A stretch of DNA of 6,495 nucleotides, taken from positions 1 to 6,495 of the forward strand of contig JAKLQL010000653.1 in assembly GCA_022013395.1 (NCBI GenBank), in the 5' to 3' direction. The stretch's first letter is position 1. Each line of letters begins with the position of its first letter. Below the pieces are notes generated by a model. That model was not told the origin of the DNA, ran no database searches, and saw nothing but the letters and a program-made list of their open reading frames with translations. This document shows positions 1 through 5,076 of the stretch, one piece after another. This DNA comes from Acetobacterium sp. GTDB lineage: Bacteria > Bacillota > Clostridia > Eubacteriales > Eubacteriaceae. Both the position numbers and the translations under genes were made by a program.

Positions 1-76
1 AATTGCGGATTAGTATTTTTGATGCTACTTTCAATTTTCATAAATATGTCAACCAGTTTGTCATTAAAATGAATGG
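1..76. other. Left-edge sequence, no callable gene
   Basis: AT-rich sequence downstream of the copper ATPase gene. Three frames stay open to the left edge. On the plus strand one ends at TGA 70-72 and another at TAA 78-80; the latter would overlap the ATPase stop codon in convergent orientation. On the minus strand an open frame contains an ATG at 41-39 (MKIESSIKNT...) but no Shine-Dalgarno sequence precedes it. These fragments are too short to choose between. The bases could hold the tail of a convergent plus-strand gene or the edge of a minus-strand gene or remnant. I see no convincing terminator hairpin for the ATPase gene here. Confidence 0.4.
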
Positions 77-2284
77 TTAATCAATTTTAAGTAGTTTTGC
101 ATTGATTGCTACAATAATTGTACTTAATGACATCAACGCTGCGCCGACAGCTGGATTTATGACTATTCCTTGATTATACAGAACGCCTGCTGCTAAGGGC
201 AGTGCGATCATATTATAAGCGGTCGCCCAGATCAGGTTTTGGATCATCTTTTGATAGGTTGCTTTTGAAAGCTTTAAAATCGTTACTACATCCAGTGGAT
301 TACTTCGAACCAGAATAACATCCGCTGTTTCAATGGCAACATCTGTTCCAGCTCCGATGGCGATGCCTAAATCGGCTTTTGCCAGTGACGGTGCGTCGTT
401 AACGCCATCACCGGTCATAGCTACGGTCTTTCCTTCTTTAATAAGCTCATCAATTTTGGATGCTTTTTCCTGGGGCAATACCTCTGCAATGACGGTATCG
501 ATCTTTAGTTGATTGCCCACATACGCGGCAACTCTCTGGTTATCCCCGGTTAATAGGATAGTTTCAATATTCATGGACTTTAGACTAGCAATGGCTTCTC
601 TGGCAGTGTCTCTGACAATATCAGATAATGCTAAATAGCCCAGGAGCGTGCTGCCATCTAATACGAAAATAACCGTTTTGCCCATCTGGGCCAGTTGTTC
701 GTAATGATCTATGTCAAAGGCTATCTTTTCTGACCGCAAATAACCAGGACTCACAACCATAATGTCCCGACCATCCACGTTGGCTTTTAAGCCTTTACCC
801 GGTAGGTTCTGATAATCTTTTACTTCCTTCATTTTAAGGTTTAATTTCTTTCCTTCATTGACGATTCCCTGTGCAATAGGGTGTTCTGAATTTGATTCGA
901 CCGAATAAGCAAGTAAAAGGAGTTCTTCCCGGGATAGCTCGATTGCCTCGATATCGGTTATGCCAAATGCCCCTTCGGTCAAGGTTCCTGTTTTGTCGAC
1001 GACCACGGCATTCAGTTTACGAGCGTTTTCAAATGCCGCCCGATTTCTGATTAAAAGACCTTTCTGAGCTCCGATATTGGTCGAAACAGCAGTTACCAGA
1101 GGAATTGCCAAACCTAATGCGTGGGGACACGAAATGACGATAACCGTGACCGCGCGTGTTACTGCAAAATTCAGATCCTGTAAGATGAGCATCCATGCTA
1201 AAAAAGTCAGTGTTCCGGTGATTACAGCGATATAAAACAACCACTTGGCTGCTTTGTCTGCTAATCGTTGAGTATTGGATTTTGAATCCTGAGCTTCGCG
1301 AACAAGCTTTAACACTTGTGACAGAAAGGTGTCTTCTCCAACTCGAGAAACATTAAATTTTAAAATCCCCTCACCATTAATAGAACCTCCGATTATTTCA
1401 TCACCCGCTGCTTTCTCAACAGGTGCAGATTCTCCGGTAATCATGGATTCATTAACGGCTGATCGCCCGTCATAAACCAAACCATCAATGGGAATCTTCT
1501 CACCCGGTTTAACAAGAACAGAATCGCCGGCTTTTAAATGTTTCACCGGAATATCCTCAATTTCCCCATTGTCCGTTAGCTGATGTGCTTCTTCTGGCAT
1601 CAGCTTTACCAGTTCATCCAGTGCCCGCGACGCTCCCATCACAGATTTCATTTCAATCCAATGACCTAAAAGCATGATGACAATTAATGTGGCCAACTCC
1701 CAAAAGAAATCATCACCGGATATAAAGAATACCGTTAGCGTACTATAAATATAGGCAACTGTTATAGAAAGCGCAATGAGTGTCATCATTGCCGGTGATT
1801 TTTTCTTCAGCTCATCCTTGGTGCCAGTTAGAAAGGGCTTGCCTCCGTAAACAAAGAGGACGGTAGCAAGACCAAACAGTAAATAGGAATCGCCGCTGAA
1901 TCGCCAATCCACACCCATAAACATTTGGATCATTGGAGATAAAATAAGTATTGGTACGGTAATAATCAATGAGACAAAAAATCTTTTTCTAAAATCTGCC
2001 ACCATCATAGCGTGGTGATCGTGCTCGGCATGTTCCTCATTCGATGGCGTATGATGATGAAAATGGTCCTTTTCTATCTGGGAAATATCTTGGCCAGGAT
2101 CATGCCGATGATTCATTTCCCCATGAGCTTGGCTATGTGAATGTTCATCATTATTTCGAGGAATGTCCCGGTGTTCCTGATGTTCATGGTCATTATGTGC
2201 TTGATGGGTTCTATGCTCGTCACGCATCACTTCTCCAGCAGACAAATCATTTTTGAGATCTTTTGTCGGATTCTTTTTATCCAT
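77..2284 (-). CDS. copB: CopB-type copper/silver-exporting P1B ATPase with His-rich N-terminus
   Basis: An integral membrane pump that uses ATP to expel copper (Cu+ and Ag+ for the characterised CopB of Enterococcus hirae) from the cytoplasm. The 735-residue protein, about the usual CopB length, shows the full P-type set: TGES at 283-286 (actuator), CPH at 386-388 in the sixth membrane helix, DKTGT at 430-434 (phosphorylated Asp), SEHP at 466-469, TGDN at 579-582 and GDGVND at 625-630. CPH rather than CPC, plus YN...P (690-696) and MSxST (718-722) in the last two helices, place it in the CopB (P1B-3) group rather than CopA. Eight membrane helices are visible, near 102-124, 134-152, 166-187, 193-214, 348-368, 374-400, 681-702 and 709-729. 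The N-terminal tail (about 24-92) holds 19 histidines and no Cys-x-x-Cys HMA domain; the CPH cysteine is the only cysteine in the protein. In-frame GTG (2296) and ATG (2293) lie inside the Shine-Dalgarno sequence, so ATG 2284 is preferred. Exact metal specificity is inferred. Confidence 0.93.
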   Translation of the reverse strand: MDKKNPTKDLKNDLSAGEVMRDEHRTHQAHNDHEHQEHRDIPRNNDEHSHSQAHGEMNHRHDPGQDISQIEKDHFHHHTPSNEEHAEHDHHAMMVADFRKRFFVSLIITVPILILSPMIQMFMGVDWRFSGDSYLLFGLATVLFVYGGKPFLTGTKDELKKKSPAMMTLIALSITVAYIYSTLTVFFISGDDFFWELATLIVIMLLGHWIEMKSVMGASRALDELVKLMPEEAHQLTDNGEIEDIPVKHLKAGDSVLVKPGEKIPIDGLVYDGRSAVNESMITGESAPVEKAAGDEIIGGSINGEGILKFNVSRVGEDTFLSQVLKLVREAQDSKSNTQRLADKAAKWLFYIAVITGTLTFLAWMLILQDLNFAVTRAVTVIVISCPHALGLAIPLVTAVSTNIGAQKGLLIRNRAAFENARKLNAVVVDKTGTLTEGAFGITDIEAIELSREELLLLAYSVESNSEHPIAQGIVNEGKKLNLKMKEVKDYQNLPGKGLKANVDGRDIMVVSPGYLRSEKIAFDIDHYEQLAQMGKTVIFVLDGSTLLGYLALSDIVRDTAREAIASLKSMNIETILLTGDNQRVAAYVGNQLKIDTVIAEVLPQEKASKIDELIKEGKTVAMTGDGVNDAPSLAKADLGIAIGAGTDVAIETADVILVRSNPLDVVTILKLSKATYQKMIQNLIWATAYNMIALPLAAGVLYNQGIVINPAVGAALMSLSTIIVAINAKLLKID

Positions 2285-2290
2285 CCCATT

Positions 2291-2300
2291 CATCACCTTT
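2291..2300 (-). promoter_or_regulatory. Ribosome binding site of copB
   Basis: The minus strand reads AAAGGTGATG, of which AGGTGAT matches the anti-Shine-Dalgarno end of 16S rRNA. The GTG and first ATG of the open frame lie within this match and would have a spacing of two bases or less. The ATG at 2284 sits about 11 bases after the AAAGG core, or 7 after GGTGAT, which makes it the better start. The choice changes the protein by only three or four residues. Confidence 0.6.
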
Positions 2301-2310
2301 CTTTATTTTT

Positions 2311-2325
2311 GATTACCAGATAATC
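2311..2325. promoter_or_regulatory. Small dyad upstream of copB (possible operator)
   Basis: GATTA-CCAGA-TAATC is a perfect inverted repeat with 5-bp arms and a 5-bp spacer, only 26 bases upstream of the chosen copB start. A related GTTACC element follows at 2326-2331. It resembles neither the CopY box (TACAnnTGTA) nor a CsoR site. No convincing -35/-10 pair was found between the terminator and copB, so a regulatory role is speculative. Confidence 0.25.
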
Positions 2326-2381
2326 GTTACCATTGTTTCTATTCTTATGGCTTATTAAAAATTGCTACTGCTAGACCACTA

Positions 2382-2413
2382 AAAAGGACAGCACCAGAAA
2401 GTACTGTCCTTTT
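2382..2413 (-). terminator. Rho-independent terminator after the SHOCT gene
   Basis: A perfect 10-bp stem, AAAAGGACAG paired with CTGTCCTTTT (2382-2391 with 2404-2413), closes a 12-base loop in which two further pairs can form. On the minus strand it begins 15 bases after the stop codon of the SHOCT-domain gene and ends in a run of five T (2385-2381), as an intrinsic terminator should. The stem is nearly symmetric and has a four-T run on the plus strand too, so it could also stop transcripts coming the other way. It separates the SHOCT gene from copB, so copB needs read-through or its own promoter within 2297-2381. Confidence 0.85.
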
Positions 2414-2428
2414 CCCATTCTGTCTTAG

Positions 2429-3103
2429 CTATAACTTTCGCAACTCCGCCTTTTTTCGATTATATTCTTCTTCATCAATTTCACCCCGGGCATATCGAAT
2501 TCCTAATATTTCCAGGGATTTTTCCTGAGCTATCGGTATCTTTTTTGATCTTACCACTGCAAAAATAATGACGCCGATAATTATAATTAGAAATATGACC
2601 ATAATACCAATGGTAACCGCGGCAGATGCAAAGGAATTCATCATTCCATATCCATTCCAGCCAGAATTGCCATATGAATTATTATTCATCATTCCGTTTC
2701 CGGACCATCCTGAACTAGTAGATGAATAACTGTTTGACATCATCCCTCCACTCATGATATTCATCATCCCATTTGGATAATCTGTGAGATAGTTGATGGC
2801 AAGATTGATATGAAAGGCTTTAAGGGATTCTGATCCGTCGCCACCAAGTCTGATATCCATTTGGTCATGCATGGCTGTATTACCAATCATTTTTTCCATT
2901 ACCGAATCACCTAATTCTTCAAGTGTCTCCTGGCTTACCTTGCTTGGATCAATCTGTGTTGCATCCTTTACTCCTTGCTCTACCATAATTTCTGATAGGA
3001 TAACATCGGGACTTTTAAGAGTCATCTCTTCAGCAAATGAAATGCCGGAGAGAGTCAAGACTGTTAACAACGATAAAATGAAGACAAGCATTACTTTTTT
3101 CAT
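2429..3103 (-). CDS. Signal-peptide, Met-rich, single-helix membrane protein with C-terminal SHOCT domain
   Basis: A 224-residue protein without a recognised named function. Order of parts: a signal peptide (1-24, basic MKK then a hydrophobic core, likely cleaved after SFA); an acidic helical region (about 30-110) holding MHDQMD and GGDGSESL followed by a His; a Met/Gly/Asn/Ser/Trp-rich segment (112-156) with four GMM motifs; a strong membrane helix (about 161-184) followed by basic RSKK; and a short C-terminal SHOCT domain (196-224, LGIRYARGEIDEEEY type). By the positive-inside rule the N-terminal and Met-rich parts face outside and SHOCT faces the cytoplasm. There is no cysteine. Because it lies upstream of copB on the same strand and is Met-rich, a role in binding or sensing copper or silver outside the membrane is a reasonable inference, not shown. 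The frame opens with GTG at 3112, but TAAGGAG (3120-3114) leaves only one base before it; ATG 3103, ten bases on, is the likely start. Confidence 0.85.
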   Translation of the reverse strand: MKKVMLVFILSLLTVLTLSGISFAEEMTLKSPDVILSEIMVEQGVKDATQIDPSKVSQETLEELGDSVMEKMIGNTAMHDQMDIRLGGDGSESLKAFHINLAINYLTDYPNGMMNIMSGGMMSNSYSSTSSGWSGNGMMNNNSYGNSGWNGYGMMNSFASAAVTIGIMVIFLIIIIGVIIFAVVRSKKIPIAQEKSLEILGIRYARGEIDEEEYNRKKAELRKL

Positions 3104-3187
3104 TTTTTTCACACTCCTTAGTTAATTTAATACCCGGATGACTATGAATGAAACGAGAATTAAGAATTTATAATAAAATTTGCTTGT

Positions 3188-3216
3188 AACATAGTGTAAT
3201 GGATGGAATAAGTAAA
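3188..3216 (-). promoter_or_regulatory. Weak candidate promoter for the SHOCT gene
   Basis: In the AT-rich 3104-3254 gap the minus strand carries TTTACT (3216-3211) and TATGTT (3193-3188) spaced by 17 bp. Each hexamer matches the sigma-A consensus at four of six positions. This would give a leader of roughly 78 bases. No terminator hairpin is visible after the upstream aminotransferase gene, so read-through from that gene is an alternative way to transcribe the SHOCT gene. Confidence 0.25.
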
Positions 3217-3254
3217 TATTTAGCAAATAGCCCGTTTAGTGTCTTAAATTAATG

Positions 3255-4457
3255 TCAATTGCGATCTTTATTATAAACGAACTCCAAACTACTTTTTAAG
3301 ATGTTAATCATTTCATCAATCTGTTTTTTCTTAATAACTAACGGTGGTAAAAATCGCAATACATTGGGTCCGGCGGTGATAATGATCAGTCCCAATTCCT
3401 GGGTTTTCGCAATGATCTCTTTTACCGGGCGATCCAGCTCGAGGGCTTGCATTAAACCTTTTCCTCGTCGTTCCTTAACACACGAATAATCACTTACCAA
3501 CTCATTTAATTTTTCTTCTAAGTAGCTACTCACCTCTTTGACATGAGCCAATAAATCAGTTTGCTCATAAATATCCAGCACCACATCAACTGCGGCCCCG
3601 GCTAAGGGATTATAACCATAAGTGGTGCCGTGGTCACCTGGTTCTAAAACATCTGCTGCTTTGCCCCTTGCTGCAAAAGCACCCACCGGAATTCCGCATC
3701 CGAGAGCTTTTGCCGCGGTGATCACATCCGGGATGACGCCGTAAGCCTGATAGGCAAACATTTCTCCCACCCGTCCCATGCCACATTGAATCTCATCCAG
3801 TATCAGCAGCAGGTCATGTTCTTCACAAAGCATTTTCACACCGATTAAAAAGTCGGCCGTGGCCGGGTATAATCCACCTTCCCCCTGAATCGTCTCCATT
3901 AGAATCGCACCGGTTTTTTCATTGATTTGCTCTTTTACACTGGCCAAATTATTAAACTGGGCAAACTTGATATTTGGCATCATTGGCCCAAAAGCTTCCT
4001 GATATTTGGGCTGACCAGTGACTGCCAAGGCACCCATACTGCGTCCATGAAAAGAATGCTCCATGGCAATGATTTCCCCTTCGGGACTTCCGGTTTTATT
4101 AAAATAATATTTACGGGCAATTTTGATCGCCCCTTCAATGGCTTCTGTCCCGGAATTGGTGAAAAATACCTTCTCCATTCCCGATACCTTGGCGAACTTC
4201 TCGGCTGCATCAGCAGATGGTTTATTATAAAACAAATTGGAGGTATGAATTAATCGATCGATTTGTGCTTTTAGCACTTCGTTGTATATTTTATTTTGAT
4301 AACCTAAGGCAAACACACCAATGCCTGCTGCAAAATCAAGATATTTTTTTCCCGCGTCGTCATATAAATAAACCCCTTCACCAGATTCCAACACGATTGG
4401 ATAACGGTTATAGGTGTTCAGGAAATAGTTTTCTGCTTTGATAATGGTCTGATTCAA
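3255..4457 (-). CDS. argD: Class III PLP-dependent aminotransferase, acetylornithine aminotransferase type
   Basis: A cytoplasmic fold-type I aminotransferase of 400 residues, the normal ArgD length. ArgD converts N-acetylglutamate 5-semialdehyde and glutamate to N-acetylornithine and 2-oxoglutarate in arginine synthesis; family members may also act on succinyl-diaminopimelate or related omega-amines. Visible features: NSGTEA at 101-106 (PLP phosphate site), SFHGRS at 135-140, ETIQGEGG at 188-195, DEIQCGMGR at 221-229 (Asp221 for the PLP ring nitrogen), the PLP Schiff-base lysine Lys250 in ITAAKALG, GTTYG at 277-281 and RFLPPL at 368-373 (substrate carboxylate Arg). The protein is complete. 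It starts with TTG: a TAA lies two codons upstream in frame, and GAAAGGA stands 11 bases before the start. No other arg genes are in the window and no ArgR-like box was seen. Control by the divergent MarR protein is more plausible here, so the true substrate may differ from acetylornithine. The class call is firm; the substrate is moderate. Confidence 0.85.
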   Translation of the reverse strand: MNQTIIKAENYFLNTYNRYPIVLESGEGVYLYDDAGKKYLDFAAGIGVFALGYQNKIYNEVLKAQIDRLIHTSNLFYNKPSADAAEKFAKVSGMEKVFFTNSGTEAIEGAIKIARKYYFNKTGSPEGEIIAMEHSFHGRSMGALAVTGQPKYQEAFGPMMPNIKFAQFNNLASVKEQINEKTGAILMETIQGEGGLYPATADFLIGVKMLCEEHDLLLILDEIQCGMGRVGEMFAYQAYGVIPDVITAAKALGCGIPVGAFAARGKAADVLEPGDHGTTYGYNPLAGAAVDVVLDIYEQTDLLAHVKEVSSYLEEKLNELVSDYSCVKERRGKGLMQALELDRPVKEIIAKTQELGLIIITAGPNVLRFLPPLVIKKKQIDEMINILKSSLEFVYNKDRN

Positions 4458-4468
4458 TTTTTAACACG

Positions 4469-4475
4469 TCCTTTC
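4469..4475 (-). promoter_or_regulatory. Ribosome binding site supporting the TTG start of the aminotransferase
   Basis: GAAAGGA on the minus strand, 11 bases before TTG 4457. A TAA at 4463-4461 in the same frame excludes any longer product, and the first internal in-frame ATG (residue 94) lies deep inside the fold, so TTG is effectively the only usable start. Confidence 0.7.
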
Positions 4476-4488
4476 AAATTTGTTTGTA

Positions 4489-4517
4489 ATTGTAACACAG
4501 TATGATTTTGATTGCAA
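4489..4517 (-). promoter_or_regulatory. Sigma-A-type promoter of the aminotransferase gene
   Basis: Minus strand TTGCAA (4517-4512), a 17-bp spacer, then TACAAT (4494-4489). Transcription would start near 4482, giving a leader of about 25 bases with no room for a riboswitch. Both hexamers and the spacer length are identical to those of the divergent promoter at 4544-4572. Confidence 0.75.
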
Positions 4518-4519
4518 GT

Positions 4520-4532
4520 AACAACTATTGTT
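4520..4532. promoter_or_regulatory. 13-bp dyad between the divergent promoters (candidate MarR operator)
   Basis: AACAA-CTA-TTGTT is a perfect inverted repeat with 5-bp arms. It sits in the 26 bp separating the two -35 boxes, where a dimeric winged-helix regulator could contact both promoters. Next to it are further TTGC/GCAA symmetries: TTGGCAA (4534-4540) and GCAA-ATA-TTGC (4537-4547), the latter overlapping the marR -35 box. Operator function is inferred from position and symmetry. Confidence 0.45.
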
Positions 4533-4543
4533 TTTGGCAAATA

Positions 4544-4572
4544 TTGCAAACGCGAAATAATTATGATACAAT
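4544..4572 (+). promoter_or_regulatory. Sigma-A-type promoter of the marR gene
   Basis: TTGCAA (4544-4549), a 17-bp spacer, then TACAAT (4567-4572) preceded by TG at -15/-14 (extended -10, TGATACAAT). The start point would be near 4579. The Shine-Dalgarno sequence at 4582-4590 follows almost at once, so the leader is only about 19 bases. Confidence 0.8.
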
Positions 4573-4597
4573 ATTTTCACTAAAGGAGGGCGCTGTT

Positions 4598-5038
4598 ATG
4601 AATCGAGCACAACCAAAACAATTTAGAGAACAAATCCGAATCCTTGAACGAAAATTGGGGCTTCTGAAAAAAAATAATGGCAGCTACTGCGCCGAAGTTC
4701 TGACTCTGGCTCAATGCCATGCCTTGGTAGAAATTGGCCGTATTGAAACCATTTCTTTAAAAGAGTTATCCGTTATTCTGGCCATCGATATGAGCACCAC
4801 CAGCCGCACCGTGGACGGCCTTGTTAAAAAGGGATATGTCCTACGCATCCCTTCACTTGAAGACCGGCGCAGTGTTAACATATCCCTGACAGAATCTGGT
4901 ATTATTATCTTTGAAACAATCGAAAGCAATAACAATGCTTTTTTTGCGGACATTTTTACAAACATTCCCAATGACGAAAAAACGAATGTCCTTCATGCTC
5001 TTGATGTGATTCTGGCAGCCTTTGATCAGAATAATTAA
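4598..5038 (+). CDS. MarR-family winged helix-turn-helix transcriptional regulator
   Basis: A 146-residue protein of typical MarR size, acting as a DNA-binding dimer. An N-terminal dimerisation helix (about 5-27) is followed by TLAQCHALVEIGR (36-48), the helix-turn-helix with helix SLKELSVILAI (53-63) and recognition helix MSTTSRTVDGLVKKG (65-79), then the wing with the conserved D-R-R (89-91), and a C-terminal dimerisation helix. Two cysteines (Cys31 and Cys40) lie ahead of the DNA-binding domain and could be redox- or metal-responsive, but this is speculation. The start at 4598 has AAAGGAGGG eight bases upstream. The frame is open further upstream (from 4502), but that extension overlaps the promoter and is not used. 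It is transcribed divergently from the argD-like gene across 140 bases holding two mirrored promoters and a dyad, which suggests it controls itself and the aminotransferase. The ligand is unknown. Confidence 0.9.
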   Translation: MNRAQPKQFREQIRILERKLGLLKKNNGSYCAEVLTLAQCHALVEIGRIETISLKELSVILAIDMSTTSRTVDGLVKKGYVLRIPSLEDRRSVNISLTESGIIIFETIESNNNAFFADIFTNIPNDEKTNVLHALDVILAAFDQNN

Positions 5039-5051
5039 ACCAAGCTAGGTT

Positions 5052-5073
5052 GGTATACATAAGCCCTTATACC
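5052..5073. other. Inverted repeat between convergent genes
   Basis: GGTATA (5052-5057) and TATACC (5068-5073) form a 6-bp stem with a 10-base loop in the 38-bp gap between the convergent marR and permease genes. A smaller AACC/GGTT dyad precedes it at 5039-5052. Neither has a T tract, so this is at best a weak or bidirectional termination element. Confidence 0.3.
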
Positions 5074-5076
5074 CTG

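Noticed and set aside
47..52. Consensus -35 hexamer TTGACA on the minus strand near the left edge
   Set aside because: No acceptable -10 hexamer lies 16-18 bp downstream; the best is TAGCAT at 19 bp, so it is probably chance.
2044..2323. Plus-strand open frames opposite the copB 5' end
   Set aside because: They are antisense shadows of the His-rich coding region (CAT/CAC codons read in reverse), with no ribosome binding site and no recognisable protein.
2640..2770. Repeated CATCAT/CCAT tracts resembling a DNA repeat array
   Set aside because: They come from the repeated GMM/MMN codons of the Met-rich protein; unit length and spacing are irregular and there is no CRISPR-like repeat-spacer pattern.
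3927..4253. Plus- and minus-strand open frames inside the aminotransferase gene
   Set aside because: The region is fully explained by the conserved aminotransferase frame; the other frames show no family motif or start signal.
4458..4488. Riboswitch, T-box or ArgR box ahead of the aminotransferase gene
   Set aside because: The predicted leader is about 25 bases, too short for a structured RNA, and no ArgR-like palindrome was found.
4502..4597. Upstream in-frame extension of the marR gene (ATG at 4502)
   Set aside because: It would run through the marR -35 and -10 boxes and lacks a ribosome binding site; ATG 4598 has a near-perfect AAAGGAGG at good spacing.
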